64,000 bases of DNA from Ruegeria sp. ANG-S4 (GCF_000814005.1 NZ_JWLK01000004.1:62001-126000), one strand, 5' to 3'. Positions 52,140 to 61,316 are shown, numbered from the stretch's first letter. Translations and numbers: made by a program. The notes: a model not told the origin generated them from the letters alone.

Positions 52140-52999
52140 ATTTATTACGTTTTTTAGGAATACTCGTCGCGGTGACATGGGCAGGAACGGCGGGTGCACA
52201 GCCTTTGGCCAAGCAATTGTTCGGGGCGCAGAAGGTCAGTTCACAACAAAAACCGGCGGCATTCGGCAGCTATTCGCGCGGTTGCGCCGCAGGTTCGGTC
52301 CAGCTTCCGGAAACGGGGCCAACATGGCAGGCGATGCGTTTGTCGCGCAATCGCAATTGGGGGCATCCCGTCGCGATCGATTATGTTCAGGACCTAAGCC
52401 GGTTTGCGGCCAAGCAGCCGGGCTGGAATGGTCTGTATGTCGGGGACATCAGCCAACCGCGGGGTGGTCCGATGACGTCCGGGCATCGTTCGCATCAATT
52501 GGGGCTTGATATAGACATCTGGATGCTGCCCGGCAGCGACATGCGCCTGAGCCGGAAAGCCCGCGAGAACATTTCGTCTATTTCCCTGCGCCGCGCCAAC
52601 GGGGCCTTTGTGAACAGCAACTGGACCAAACAGCACCATGCGGTGCTGCGGGCCGCCGCAAAAGACAAACGCGTTGCGCGGATATTTGTCTTCCCCGGTG
52701 CCAAGGTTCAGATGTGCAATGACGAAAAGGGCAACCGGGCCTATTTGCGCAAGATCAGACCCTGGTGGGGGCATCACTATCATTTCCATGTGCGGCTGAG
52801 CTGCCCTCGGGGGTCCAGAGGCTGCGTTAATCAGGATCCACCACCAAAAGGGGATGGATGTGAAGACGCGCAGAAATGGGTGAACAATATCCTGAACCCG
52901 CCGCCACCCGATCCGAACGCGCCAGCGCCCAAAAAGCGCGGTGAATACCGGCTTGCAGACCTACCCCAACAATGCGTCGCCGTTTTGCAATCCAACTGA
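52136..52999 (+). CDS. mepA: Penicillin-insensitive murein endopeptidase
   Basis: A 287-residue periplasmic zinc peptidase of family M74 that cuts D-Ala-mDAP cross-links in peptidoglycan. A signal peptide (LGILVAVTWAGTAGAQP) is followed by RNWGHPVAIDYVQDL, the zinc ligands in SGHRSHQLGLDIDIWM and the second site in PWWGHHYHFHVRLSCP. Length is close to E. coli MepA (274). It overlaps the UMF1 gene by 4 nt and the following phytase-esterase-like gene by 28 nt. Confidence 0.94.
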   Translation: MNLLRFLGILVAVTWAGTAGAQPLAKQLFGAQKVSSQQKPAAFGSYSRGCAAGSVQLPETGPTWQAMRLSRNRNWGHPVAIDYVQDLSRFAAKQPGWNGLYVGDISQPRGGPMTSGHRSHQLGLDIDIWMLPGSDMRLSRKARENISSISLRRANGAFVNSNWTKQHHAVLRAAAKDKRVARIFVFPGAKVQMCNDEKGNRAYLRKIRPWWGHHYHFHVRLSCPRGSRGCVNQDPPPKGDGCEDAQKWVNNILNPPPPDPNAPAPKKRGEYRLADLPQQCVAVLQSN

Positions 53000-53856
53000 G
53001 TCTGGCGGTTGTGCTGGCGTTTCCTGTCGGCGCGGTCGAAAGCAAGCAGGCTGTCTTCTTGGGCAGTTACGCGTGGCGAGAGAGTGCCGGTTGGTTTGGC
53101 GGGTTTTCGGCAATCCATATGTCTGCAGACGGTGGACAGATGATTGCGGTGAGCGACCGGTCGAACGTCGTGACAGCACGGATCGAACGCCGTGGCGACC
53201 AGATTGCGGACATCGCAGTTCAAAGCCGATCACCTCTGCTATCCAGCCGGGGCCACAAGCTTTCGGGGCGCGCCGGAGACTCAGAAGGCATCGCCGTGAC
53301 CGCGGACGGAGGTTTCTTCCTCTCGTTCGAAGGGGTGCATCGGGTCGCGTACTATGCCTCTCCGAAATCGCCTGCGTGGGTATTGCCGAGGCCCAAAGCG
53401 TTTCAGAAGCTGGAGCGCAACGGGTCATTCGAAGCGTTGGCGATGGATGATCGCGGTCGCCTGTATACCCTGACTGAAAAAAGCCGCACTGCCGCGGGCG
53501 ACATCCCCGTCTATCGCTGGGATGGCGGTGGTTGGTCTACGCCTTTCGTTTTGCAGCAGCGCGGGAGTTTTCTGCCCGTCGCTGCCGATTTCGGGCCGGA
53601 TGGGCGCTTTTATGTTCTGGAGCGCAGCGTGTCGATGTTTGGATTTCGATCGCGCCTCCGCCGGTGGCAATTGGGTCAGGCGGGACCAAGCGCGGAAGAG
53701 ACGTTGCTTGAGACTGCGTCTGGAACGCACGACAATCTGGAAGGGGTGTCGGTTTGGCGTGACACCCAAGGGCAGCTGCGTGCCACGATGGTCTCGGACG
53801 ACAACTTTCTGGCGCTGCAAAAGACCGAGTTGGTCGAATACCTTTTGCCCGACTGA
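52972..53856 (+). CDS. Esterase-like activity of phytase family protein
   Basis: A 294-residue exported protein (signal near LSLAVVLAFPVGAVES) of the phytase-esterase-like beta-propeller family. Blocks: GGFSAIHMSADGGQMIAVSDRSNV, AGDSEGIAVTADGGFFLSFEG, GSFEALAMDDRGRLYTLTE and THDNLEGVSVWRDTQGQLRATMVSDDNF. Acidic loops probably bind calcium. The true substrate is unknown. Its start lies inside the end of mepA, so it is translated with it. Confidence 0.83.
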   Translation: MRRRFAIQLSLAVVLAFPVGAVESKQAVFLGSYAWRESAGWFGGFSAIHMSADGGQMIAVSDRSNVVTARIERRGDQIADIAVQSRSPLLSSRGHKLSGRAGDSEGIAVTADGGFFLSFEGVHRVAYYASPKSPAWVLPRPKAFQKLERNGSFEALAMDDRGRLYTLTEKSRTAAGDIPVYRWDGGGWSTPFVLQQRGSFLPVAADFGPDGRFYVLERSVSMFGFRSRLRRWQLGQAGPSAEETLLETASGTHDNLEGVSVWRDTQGQLRATMVSDDNFLALQKTELVEYLLPD

Positions 53857-53952
53857 CTTGCCAAAGACGATTCGAGCCGCTAGAAGCGCGGCCTGCCTTG
53901 GGACACTCCCTTGGCCAAGTCGCCGCTACCTTGTCAAAACGGGCATCTGAAA

Positions 53953-54597
53953 ATGCAACGCTCATATATTCCCGGCATTATTGCCATGGCCGCCATCGTT
54001 GTGGCGTCCAACATCCTTGTGCAGTTCCTGATCTTTGACGGACTTCTGACCTGGGGTGCCTTCACCTATCCGCTGGCCTTTCTGGTCACAGACATCATGA
54101 ATCGGGTTTACGGCGTTGCCACGGCCCGCAAGGTTGTGTTTGCCGGTTTCATCACCGGCATCATCTGTTCGCTGATCGGCAGCCAGATCATGCTGCAAGG
54201 CAACGGTTTCACCTATGCCGCCGTACCCCTGCGGATCGCGGTCGCATCCGGAACAGCCTTCCTGATCGCACAATTGACCGACGTGACCGTGTTCAACTCG
54301 TTGCGTGGTGGTCGCTGGTGGCGCGCACCGCTGGTGTCTACGCTGGTCGGATCGGCACTGGACACTGCAATCTTCTTTACGCTGGCCTTTTCCGCATCGG
54401 TCACTTTCTTTGGCACCAATGCCGATGCAGCGATCAACTGGGCGTGGGAGCCTGTGCCCTTTATGCTGACGGGCCCGATGGCGCCGCTTTGGGTGACCCT
54501 GGCTTTTGCCGATTGGTTGGTGAAGCTGTCTTTGGCGCTGATCGCCTTGATTCCATTCAAAGTGATCGTGGCCCGACTGACGGCGCAGCCCGCGTAA
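53953..54597 (+). CDS. yhhQ: Queuosine precursor transporter (YhhQ/QPTR family)
   Basis: A 214-residue membrane protein with six or seven helices of the QPTR (VUT/DUF165) family that takes up preQ0/preQ1. Family blocks: VVASNILVQF, TYPLAFLVTDIMNRVYG, RKVVFAGF, AFLIAQLTDVTVFNSLR, RAPLVSTLVGSALDTAIFFTLAF and DWLVKLSLALIALIPF. ATG at 53953 is favoured since the earlier frame (53911) adds a non-conserved tail. No preQ1 riboswitch was recognised upstream. Confidence 0.9.
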   Translation: MQRSYIPGIIAMAAIVVASNILVQFLIFDGLLTWGAFTYPLAFLVTDIMNRVYGVATARKVVFAGFITGIICSLIGSQIMLQGNGFTYAAVPLRIAVASGTAFLIAQLTDVTVFNSLRGGRWWRAPLVSTLVGSALDTAIFFTLAFSASVTFFGTNADAAINWAWEPVPFMLTGPMAPLWVTLAFADWLVKLSLALIALIPFKVIVARLTAQPA

Positions 54598-54672
54598 AAA
54601 AGTGCTTTGAGATTGGCACAACTTGTGCCACGCTCACTCTTAACCGCAACAGATAGAAAAGGAGGTGATCCA

Positions 54673-54729
54673 GTGTCAAGAAAGAGATTGGAGAGAGGTG
54701 TCGGAACAACCGGGGGGATCGCCTGTTAG
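54673..54729 (+). CDS. Putative 18-residue small ORF with extreme Shine-Dalgarno
   Basis: GTG at 54673 opens VSRKRLERGVGTTGGIAC and stops at TAG (54727-54729). The binding site GGAGG is 7 nt away and is part of AAAGGAGGTGATCCAG, complementary over 16 nt to the 3' end of 16S rRNA. The peptide is basic and resembles no family I know. It may be a leader peptide whose translation sets the fold of the surrounding RNA. Confidence 0.45.
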   Translation: MSRKRLERGVGTTGGIAC

Positions 54730-54799
54730 GGCAGCCCTTGGCGGAGCGTGCGCTCCGGCTGGTCGAATGATCTAACCGACCCGACCTCCTGAACTTTCG

Positions 54800-54835
54800 A
54801 AGGGCCGTCCCACCGGGGCGGCCCTTTCTGTTTTT
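54800..54835 (+). terminator. Strong rho-independent terminator before arfB
   Basis: AAGGGCCGTCCC (54800-54811) pairs with GGGGCGGCCCTT (54815-54826; one G-T pair) over an ACC loop, followed by TCTGTTTTTA. It stands only 26 nt before the arfB start codon, so it ends the upstream RNA or attenuates arfB. Confidence 0.85.
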
Positions 54836-54860
54836 ACGTGGCGCTTGTAAGGTTCGGCAC

Positions 54861-55280
54861 ATGTTGCGCATCACCGACGATATCACCCTGCAAGATTGGG
54901 AGCTGACGGAAAGCTTTGTGCGTTCGTCAGGCCCTGGCGGGCAAAAAGTGAACAAGGTTTCGACCGCCGTTGAGCTGCGGTTCGAAGCCGCGCGTTCACC
55001 TTCGCTGCCCGACCCAGTGAAAAGCCGGTTGAAACGTCTGGCCGGACGCCGATGGACCAAAGATGGCGCAATCATCATCCAGTGCGAGGAAACCCGGTCG
55101 CAGGCGCGAAACCGCGAGATTGCCCGCGCGCGCCTGGCAGAATTGATTACCCGCGCTTTGGTCAAACCCAAACGGCGGATCGCAACGAAACCCACCTATG
55201 GGTCGGTCAAGCGCCGTCTGGCTGCAAAAAAGGCGCGTTCAGACGTGAAGGCGCTGCGCGGCAAGGTTTCAGAAGATTGA
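54861..55280 (+). CDS. arfB: Alternative ribosome-rescue factor B (peptidyl-tRNA hydrolase)
   Basis: A 139-residue release-factor-like protein that frees ribosomes stalled at mRNA ends. The GGQ hydrolysis motif is at residues 26-28 (SSGPGGQKVNKVSTAVELRF), and the long basic tail (KPKRRIATKPTYGSVKRRLAAKKARSD split by loops) enters the empty mRNA channel. Length matches E. coli ArfB (140). It follows a structured leader with a terminator, and smpB lies 3 kb downstream. Its promoter was not located. Confidence 0.94.
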   Translation: MLRITDDITLQDWELTESFVRSSGPGGQKVNKVSTAVELRFEAARSPSLPDPVKSRLKRLAGRRWTKDGAIIIQCEETRSQARNREIARARLAELITRALVKPKRRIATKPTYGSVKRRLAAKKARSDVKALRGKVSED

Positions 55281-55334
55281 TCTGGACGTTTCATTGCGCC
55301 TTGCTAGTCTGGCGGCGGGAGGAAGTTTAAGGTC

Positions 55335-56081
55335 ATGAGGTTAGAGGGAAAAACGGCTATCGTCACTGGCGGCGCGTCCGGCTTTGGCGCCGGTATCGTG
55401 CAAAAATTCCTGTCCGAGGGCGCACGTGTGATGATCGCCGATGTCAACGGGGATGCAGCCGAAGTTCTGGCGAAACAGCTTGGCCCGAACGCGATTGCCC
55501 AGTTGGTGGACGTGGCAAATGCACAGTCGGTGCAAGCCATGGCCGACGTCGTGACGGAACGGTTCGGGCGGTTGGACATTCTGGTCAACAATGCGGGCAT
55601 CACCCATCTGCCAGCGCCATTGGAAGAGGTCAGCGAAACGGATTTCGACCGTGTTTTTAACGTGAATATGAAGTCGGTTTATCTGACGGCCCGCGCACTT
55701 GTTCCCGCAATGAAGGCGCGGGGAACGGGTGCCATTCTGAATGTGGCCTCTACGGCCGGCCTGTCTCCGCGTCCCAATCTGAACTGGTACAACGCCTCCA
55801 AGGGTTGGATGATCACGGCAACAAAAACCATGGCCGTGGAACTGGCCCCGTCCGGGGTACGGGTCAACGCGATCTGTCCGGTTGCGGGCGAGACACCCCT
55901 GTTGAAGTCCTTCATGGGCGAAGACACACCGGAAATGCGATCCAAATTCCTGTCGACGATCCCTCTGGGCCGCTTTTCGACGCCCGAGGATATGGCAAAC
56001 GCCGCCTGCTTTCTTTGTTCGGACGAAGCCAGCATGATCACGGGCGCCGCGCTTGAGGTCGACGGCGGCCGCTGCATCTGA
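55335..56081 (+). CDS. Short-chain dehydrogenase/reductase (FabG-like)
   Basis: A 248-residue classical SDR. GGASGFGAGI (NAD(P) motif, residues about 12-21), NNAGI, catalytic Ser in NVASTAGLS, YNASKGW (Tyr-x-x-x-Lys) and the C-terminal SDEASMITGAALEVDGGRCI are present. The end contains the family's usual glycine triplet. It is probably an oxidoreductase of a small alcohol or ketone; the substrate cannot be told. The P1 peptidase gene follows after 10 nt. Confidence 0.87.
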   Translation: MRLEGKTAIVTGGASGFGAGIVQKFLSEGARVMIADVNGDAAEVLAKQLGPNAIAQLVDVANAQSVQAMADVVTERFGRLDILVNNAGITHLPAPLEEVSETDFDRVFNVNMKSVYLTARALVPAMKARGTGAILNVASTAGLSPRPNLNWYNASKGWMITATKTMAVELAPSGVRVNAICPVAGETPLLKSFMGEDTPEMRSKFLSTIPLGRFSTPEDMANAACFLCSDEASMITGAALEVDGGRCI

Positions 56082-56091
56082 GGAGTATATC

Positions 56092-57114
56092 GTGACCCCC
56101 GGACCTCAGAACCTGATCACCGATGTTCCCGGTATCAAAGTGGGCAATGCGCAGGATGAGACACTGAAGTCTGGCACAACTGTGCTGACGGCGGATGACC
56201 CCTTTGCGGCGTCCGTCCATGTTATGGGGGGCGCTCCGGGAACACGGGAAACGGACCTTCTTGCGCCGAACAAGTCTGTTGATCGCGTCGATGCCATTGT
56301 TTTGTCCGGCGGGTCCGCTTTTGGTTTGGACGCCTGCTCTGGCGTGGTGGATGCCTTGCAGGAGCAAGGGCGCGGCTTTGCTGTCGGGCCGATTACGGTC
56401 CCGATTGTGCCGGGCGCCATCCTGTTCGATCTGTTGAACGGTGGACAAAAGAACTGGACCGATAATCCCTATCGCGGGTTAGGGCGCGCGGCTTTTCTGG
56501 CCGCTTCCGAGTCGTTTGATTTGGGAACGGCGGGGGCCGGAACCGGCGCATTGGCGGCGATGCAGAAGGGTGGTCTTGGATCGGCATCGATGCGATTGGA
56601 CAATGGCATTACGGTCGGGGCGCTTGTAGCGGCCAACCCGCTTGGCAGCGTGACGACACCCGGTGATCGGCATTTCTGGGCCGCATCGTTCGAATTAGGG
56701 TCTGAATTTGGCGGGCTTGGGCCGGATCCGGCGACGGGGTTGGGGTCTTTTCCGGTCAGCCTTAAGGCGCGGGCTATGCGACCGGCCACGGCCGACACCA
56801 CCAACACAACTATCGCCGTCGTGGCCACGGATGCTGACCTGACCAAACCGCAATGCGAGCGACTTGCCATCGCGGCACATGACGGTATTGCCCGAGCAGT
56901 CGTGCCCGCGCACACACCCGGCGATGGTGATCTGGTTTTTGGCGTCAGCACCGGTGCGCGATCAATAGCGTCCGATCCCGCAGCGATGGCCGAAATTGGT
57001 CATGCTGCATCGCTGTGTCTGAGCCGTGCGATTGCGCGTGCGGTGTATTTGGCAACTCCAGCCGAGGGCGATCTGCTGCCTTGTTGGTCTGAATTGCACG
57101 CAAAATCGACCTGA
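56092..57114 (+). CDS. P1 family peptidase (DmpA/S58-like)
   Basis: A 340-residue protein of the DmpA aminopeptidase/ornithine-acetyltransferase fold. It starts NLITDVPGIKVGNAQDE, contains GGSAFGLDACSGVVDAL, PIVPGAILFDL and GTAGAGTGALAAMQKGGLGSAS before the autocleavage region, and TTNTTIAVVATDADLTKPQCERLAIAAHDG. GTG at 56092 with AGGAG upstream is preferred over an earlier frame that overlaps the SDR. Members process themselves and cut N-terminal amino acids from small peptides. Confidence 0.87.
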   Translation: MTPGPQNLITDVPGIKVGNAQDETLKSGTTVLTADDPFAASVHVMGGAPGTRETDLLAPNKSVDRVDAIVLSGGSAFGLDACSGVVDALQEQGRGFAVGPITVPIVPGAILFDLLNGGQKNWTDNPYRGLGRAAFLAASESFDLGTAGAGTGALAAMQKGGLGSASMRLDNGITVGALVAANPLGSVTTPGDRHFWAASFELGSEFGGLGPDPATGLGSFPVSLKARAMRPATADTTNTTIAVVATDADLTKPQCERLAIAAHDGIARAVVPAHTPGDGDLVFGVSTGARSIASDPAAMAEIGHAASLCLSRAIARAVYLATPAEGDLLPCWSELHAKST

Positions 57115-57223
57115 TACCAAGGCGATTTCCGTTTTTCGAAATGCCGCGCGTCAATCTGCCAATTGACTTCCCAGGGTCGTGGGCTTCAGTTTTACTCAGC
57201 CAAGTCTCAACGGAGTTTCAGCA

Positions 57224-57637
57224 ATGACTCGAATACTCGCCGCCGCAATTGTTGGTCTGCTCGCCGTCCCCGCCTTCGCCGAAGGGGATGCCGACGCCGG
57301 TAAAAAGGCGTTCAACAAATGCAAATCCTGCCACATGATTGCCGATCCCGCGGGCGAGGTGATTGTGAAAGGCGGTAAAACCGGGCCAAACCTTTACGGC
57401 ATCTCGGGCCGCACCGCAGGTACCGTCGAAGACTTCCGGTATGGCGACAGTATCGTCGAGGCCGGTGCAAACGGGCTGGTCTGGGATGAAGAGACCTTTG
57501 TGGCCTATACGCAAGACCCCAAGGCGTTCCTGAAAGACTATCTTGATCAGACTTCGGCCAAATCCAAGATGACGTTCAAGCTGAAAAAAGGAGCCGAGGA
57601 CGTCTATGCCTATATCGTGAGCGTTTCAGGCGAATGA
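57224..57637 (+). CDS. cycA: Cytochrome c2
   Basis: A 137-residue periplasmic class I cytochrome c. After the signal peptide (cleavage near AFAEG) comes the haem site CKSCH (Cys33, Cys36, His37), then GKTGPNLYGISGRTAG and the Met ligand in SKMTFKLKKGAEDVYAYI. Alignment by eye matches Rhodobacter cytochrome c2 closely, including TGPNLYG and the KMTFKLKK end. It carries electrons to terminal oxidases or reaction centres. A terminator follows, so the gene is transcribed alone. Confidence 0.9.
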   Translation: MTRILAAAIVGLLAVPAFAEGDADAGKKAFNKCKSCHMIADPAGEVIVKGGKTGPNLYGISGRTAGTVEDFRYGDSIVEAGANGLVWDEETFVAYTQDPKAFLKDYLDQTSAKSKMTFKLKKGAEDVYAYIVSVSGE

Positions 57638-57669
57638 CGTCAGGCAACAAGGCTTAAAGCAGCACTGTC

Positions 57670-57697
57670 AAAGGCCGCAGCCCCTGCGGCCTTTCGT
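57670..57697 (+). terminator. Rho-independent terminator after cycA
   Basis: AAAGGCCGCAG (57670-57680), loop CCC, CTGCGGCCTTT (57684-57694): an 11-bp perfect stem ending in a short T-run, 33 nt after the cycA stop. Confidence 0.75.
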
Positions 57698-57839
57698 GCG
57701 CTTGATTGATGCGCCGATCAGCGCCACTTTGACGACAGCGGTTGCAAAGCTGCAAGACGCAGTCAACCCGCCAAGCCGATCAGGCCAGAGCCAGTTCATG
57801 AAGACCGCCGCGAAAAAGATCGGCAGCAGGAGAAGACGG

Positions 57840-58382
57840 ATGGGAATCATGATCCCGGCATGGGTAGACGGGGCGCTTACCCCGGTCGACAAGCTGGAGG
57901 CGCATGAAAAAGGTCTGAAGCACAAGGCCGTCTCGGTGTTTGTGGTGCGCGGCACCGAAATTCTGTTGCAACGTCGCGCGCTGGGCAAATACCACACGCC
58001 CGGTTTGTGGGCGAACACCTGCTGCACGCACCCGGATTGGAACGAAAGCGCATCGGTTTGCGCGGTGAGGCGGTTGAACGAAGAGCTTGGGATTACCGGG
58101 CTTTATCCGGAATACCGACACAGGTTGGAGTACCTCGCCGATGTTGGCAACGGTATGGTCGAGAACGAAGTTGTCGACGTGTTTCTGGCCCATGTACGCA
58201 AACCGCTGGAAATAGACCCTAATCCTGACGAAGTCATGGATACCCGGTGGATGGACTACCATGATCTGTTGGCCGAAGTGAAACGGCACCCGGATCGGTA
58301 TACCCCTTGGCTAAAGATCTATCTGAGCAATCACGCGGACACGATTTTCGGCCCGGACCTGATAATCTCGGCCAAATCCTGA
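57840..58382 (+). CDS. idi: Isopentenyl-diphosphate delta-isomerase (type 1)
   Basis: A 180-residue Nudix-fold enzyme that interconverts IPP and DMAPP for isoprenoid synthesis. The active-site Cys lies in [10 protein letters not shown], Glu residues of the metal site are in RRLNEELGI and EVVDVFLAH, and the entry [18 protein letters not shown] matches Rhodobacter Idi. ATG at 57840 has AGGAG 7 nt away; a longer frame from 57696 is not supported. Idi type 1 in this group often goes with carotenoid or photosynthesis genes, but none are near. Confidence 0.93.
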   Translation: MGIMIPAWVDGALTPVDKLEAHEKGLKHKAVSVFVVRGTEILLQRRALGKYHTPGLWANTCCTHPDWNESASVCAVRRLNEELGITGLYPEYRHRLEYLADVGNGMVENEVVDVFLAHVRKPLEIDPNPDEVMDTRWMDYHDLLAEVKRHPDRYTPWLKIYLSNHADTIFGPDLIISAKS

Positions 58383-58428
58383 CACGTCTGCTTGCAAGGG
58401 CTGCCCAAGCCGCCTAAATCAACGCGTC

Positions 58429-58905
58429 ATGGCCAAGCAAAAGACAGACCCGAATTACAAAGTGATCGCCGAAAATCGGCGCGCGCGCTTCGATTACGCG
58501 ATCGAGGACGATCTGGAATGCGGCATCATGTTGCAAGGGTCCGAGGTCAAATCCCTGCGTGCCGGCGGATCGAACATCGCCGAAAGCTATGCATCGGTTG
58601 ATGACGGAGAACTGTGGCTGATCAACAGTTACATCGCACCTTACGAGCAGGCCAAGGTCTTCAAGCACGAGGAACGCCGCCGCCGCAAACTTTTGGTTTC
58701 GCGCAAGGAACTGTCAAATTTGTGGAACGCAACACAGCGCAAAGGTATGACGCTGGTGCCGCTGGTTTTGTACTTCAACCACAAGGGCATGGCCAAAATC
58801 AAAATCGGTATCGCCAAGGGCAAGAAAACCCATGACAAGCGCGAGGCGCAGGCCAAACGTGACTGGTCACGCCAGAAGCAGCGGCTGATGAAGGATCACA
58901 GCTGA
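58429..58905 (+). CDS. smpB: SsrA-binding protein SmpB
   Basis: A 158-residue tmRNA partner for trans-translation. [37 protein letters not shown] starts the OB fold, followed by [46 protein letters not shown], and the C-terminal [15 protein letters not shown]-type helix that enters the mRNA channel. Length is normal. It starts 46 nt after idi. Confidence 0.97.
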   Translation: MAKQKTDPNYKVIAENRRARFDYAIEDDLECGIMLQGSEVKSLRAGGSNIAESYASVDDGELWLINSYIAPYEQAKVFKHEERRRRKLLVSRKELSNLWNATQRKGMTLVPLVLYFNHKGMAKIKIGIAKGKKTHDKREAQAKRDWSRQKQRLMKDHS

Positions 58906-58912
58906 CCCGATA

Positions 58913-60394
58913 TCAGAAAGCCATGGCCGCGGACACGGCGCGCTGCCAGCGCGCATAGGCCGAGTCACGTTTGTCTTCGGACAAGTCCGGCTCAAACCGC
59001 CGGTCCAACGCCCAGGTTTCCGAGAAACCCTGCTGATCCGGATAGACCCCAGCCCGCATTCCGGCCAGCCAGGCCGCGCCCAGCGCGGTTGTCTCTTGCA
59101 TGACCGGACGATCAACAGGCGCGCCAAGGATGTTCGACAGGCCTTGCATCGTCCAGTCCGACGCGCTCATGCCACCATCGACACGCAGCGTCACATCGTC
59201 CGCCGCGCTGCCCCAGTCGCCCTGCATGGCATGCCACAGGTCCCGCGTCTGAAAGGCAATGCTTTCCAGCGTGGCGCGGGCGATTTCCGCCCGACCGGAA
59301 TTGCGGGTCAGGCCGAATAGGGCACCGCGACAGTCAGGTTTCCAATAGGGTGCCCCAAGCCCGGTGAATGCCGGAACCAGAACAACGTTCTGAGTGGGGT
59401 CCGCCTTTTCCGCCAGCCCGCCGCTTTCCGGCGCGGTTTCGATGATTTGCAGCGCATCACGCAGCCATTGCACCGCCGCACCGGCTATGAAAATCGATCC
59501 CTCCAGTGCGTAGGTGCGCTGTCCGTCCAGTTGATACGCAATTGTTGTCAGAAGACGGTTTTTCGATTCGACCGGTTGTGGCCCAGTGTTCAACAGCGCA
59601 AAGCACCCGGTTCCGTAGGTAGATTTCAACATCCCGGGGCTAAAGCATGCCTGGCCAATCGTTGCGGCCTGCTGATCGCCAGCCACGCCCAAAATCGGAA
59701 TCTGGCCACCCAGAAGCCTTGTCTGCCCAAAATCGGACGCGCAGTCGCGAACCTCGGGCAGCATGACCGTCGGTACATCCAGCAGGTCACAGATATCGGT
59801 ACTCCAAGCCCCCTTGTGGATGTCGAACAGCAGGGTCCGCGCGGCGTTGGTTGCGTCCGTGGCGTGAACCTTGCCCTCTGTCAGTCGCCAGATCAGGAAA
59901 CAGTCGATTGTGCCGAACAAAAGCTCGCCCGCCTTGGCGCGGTCGCGTGCGCCGGGCACGGTATCCAGCAGCCACTTGACCTTGGTGCCCGAGAAATAAG
60001 GGTCCAGCAGCAAGCCGGTCTGGGCGGTCACGTCGTCTTCGCACCCTTCCTTGCGGAACCTCTCGCATATCTCGGCGGTTCGGCGGTCCTGCCACACGAT
60101 TGCGTTGTGGATCGGTTCACCGGTGGCGCGATCCCAAACCACGGTTGTTTCACGTTGATTGGTGATGCCGATGCCCGCGATCTGTTCAGCGGCTATTCCG
60201 GTTGTCTCCATGACCTCGCGGCAAACTGTCAGAACGCTGTCCCAAATATCCTCGGGGTCATGTTCGACCCAGCCTTCCTGCGGAAAATGCTGGGTGAACT
60301 CGTGTTGTGCCGTGCCGACGCGTTGCATGCTGGCGTCAAACATAATTGCACGCGACGACGTTGTGCCTTGATCGATGGCCAGAATATAGGTCAT
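58913..60394 (-). CDS. glpK: Glycerol kinase
   Basis: A 493-residue FGGY-family kinase that makes glycerol 3-phosphate. It starts [18 protein letters not shown] (ATP phosphate loop), with [26 protein letters not shown], the substrate Asp in [26 protein letters not shown], and the second FGGY motif [29 protein letters not shown]. Length matches E. coli GlpK (502). ATG at 60394 has AGAGGGCAGGC upstream. No glpF or glpD is next to it. Confidence 0.95.
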   Translation of the reverse strand: MTYILAIDQGTTSSRAIMFDASMQRVGTAQHEFTQHFPQEGWVEHDPEDIWDSVLTVCREVMETTGIAAEQIAGIGITNQRETTVVWDRATGEPIHNAIVWQDRRTAEICERFRKEGCEDDVTAQTGLLLDPYFSGTKVKWLLDTVPGARDRAKAGELLFGTIDCFLIWRLTEGKVHATDATNAARTLLFDIHKGAWSTDICDLLDVPTVMLPEVRDCASDFGQTRLLGGQIPILGVAGDQQAATIGQACFSPGMLKSTYGTGCFALLNTGPQPVESKNRLLTTIAYQLDGQRTYALEGSIFIAGAAVQWLRDALQIIETAPESGGLAEKADPTQNVVLVPAFTGLGAPYWKPDCRGALFGLTRNSGRAEIARATLESIAFQTRDLWHAMQGDWGSAADDVTLRVDGGMSASDWTMQGLSNILGAPVDRPVMQETTALGAAWLAGMRAGVYPDQQGFSETWALDRRFEPDLSEDKRDSAYARWQRAVSAAMAF

Positions 60395-60464
60395 GCCTGC
60401 CCTCTCCCCCGTGGTGTTTTGTGGGACTTTAGCGCAAACAGTTGCGGGCGTTCCAGTGCGGAAA

Positions 60465-61316
60465 TCAGGCGGGTGCAACAGCGATGTTGTCGATCAACCG
60501 AACCCCGTCCAGCCATGCAGCGGCACACAGGCGCGCCGGTTGCGTCGCATGTGTCAAAAGCGACAATGTCTCGGCACAGCGCAGTTCGATGTATTCAACC
60601 TCGCTGAATCCGGCTTCAAACAGGTCGGACTTGGCCTGTTGCACCATGGGTTCAACAGCGCCGCCCGTGGCCAATCCCTTGGCGATGTTCTGCATCGCCC
60701 GGTTCAATTCTGCCGCGGTTTCCATACCACCCGAGGACAGCAATAGATTGCGCGAAGACATGGCAAGGCCCGAAGGTTCGCGCACCGTCTCGCATCCGAT
60801 GACGTCGATTGGGATGTTCAAATCACGAGCCATTCGACGTACGACGAGAAGCTGTTGATAGTCTTTTTCCCCGAAATAGGCTCTGTCGGCCTGCGTCTGC
60901 AGGAACAGCTTGGCCACCACCGTTGCCACGCCATCAAAATGGCCGGGACGGCCCGGACCTTCCATCACGTCCGTCAAATCGGCGACCGAGACGGTGGTCG
61001 AAAACCCTTCGGGATAAATCTCGTCGGGTTCGGGCACGTACACTACGTCGACGGCGTAAGCGGCCAGCTTTTGGGCATCCTCGTTTTCGGTTCGGGGGTA
61101 TTTGGCCAGGTCGTCGGGGTTGTTGAATTGCTTTGGGTTCACAAAGATCGTCACAATTACCCGGTCGCATCCTGCTTTGGCCGCTTCGACCAGCGACAGA
61201 TGACCCTGATGCAACGCACCCATCGTCGGAACCACCCCGATGGTTTCACCGCGGCGGTGCCAGTCCCGCGTCAGGGTGCGCAGATCGGTCAGGCGGCGCA
61301 GGATCTGCGGTTTCAT
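60465..61316 (-). CDS. panC: Pantothenate synthetase
   Basis: A 283-residue ligase joining pantoate and beta-alanine. The ATP site blocks are [15 protein letters not shown] and FGEKDYQQL, with the KMSK-like MSSRNLLLS and [13 protein letters not shown] at 61316 overlaps the panB stop as ATGA, which fixes the start; sequence further out in the frame is panB shadow. With panB it forms a two-gene pantothenate operon. Confidence 0.95.
   Translation of the reverse strand: MKPQILRRLTDLRTLTRDWHRRGETIGVVPTMGALHQGHLSLVEAAKAGCDRVIVTIFVNPKQFNNPDDLAKYPRTENEDAQKLAAYAVDVVYVPEPDEIYPEGFSTTVSVADLTDVMEGPGRPGHFDGVATVVAKLFLQTQADRAYFGEKDYQQLLVVRRMARDLNIPIDVIGCETVREPSGLAMSSRNLLLSSGGMETAAELNRAMQNIAKGLATGGAVEPMVQQAKSDLFEAGFSEVEYIELRCAETLSLLTHATQPARLCAAAWLDGVRLIDNIAVAPA

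Larger units (their letters stand above)
54655..54835 (+). ncRNA. Structured leader or small RNA with terminator, upstream of arfB
   Basis: This segment appears to form a compact RNA. AGGAGGT (54660-54666) can pair with ACCTCCT (54784-54790), closing the whole element. GTTAG (54725-54729) can pair with CTAAC (54772-54776). CGGAGCG (54742-54748) and CGCTCCG (54751-54757) form a tight hairpin. GGTCG (54761-54765) can pair with CGACC (54777-54781 or 54782-54786). It ends in a strong terminator. It could be an independent sRNA or an attenuator for arfB. No known RNA family was recognised. Confidence 0.5.

Noticed and set aside
54655-54675. Possible fragment of a 16S rRNA gene on the other strand
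   Set aside because: Only 16 nt match the anti-Shine-Dalgarno end, and the flanks do not continue into rRNA. A ribosome binding site explains it better.
59447-60607. 386-codon forward ORF
   Set aside because: Antisense to glpK; Cys/Arg-rich shadow without domains.
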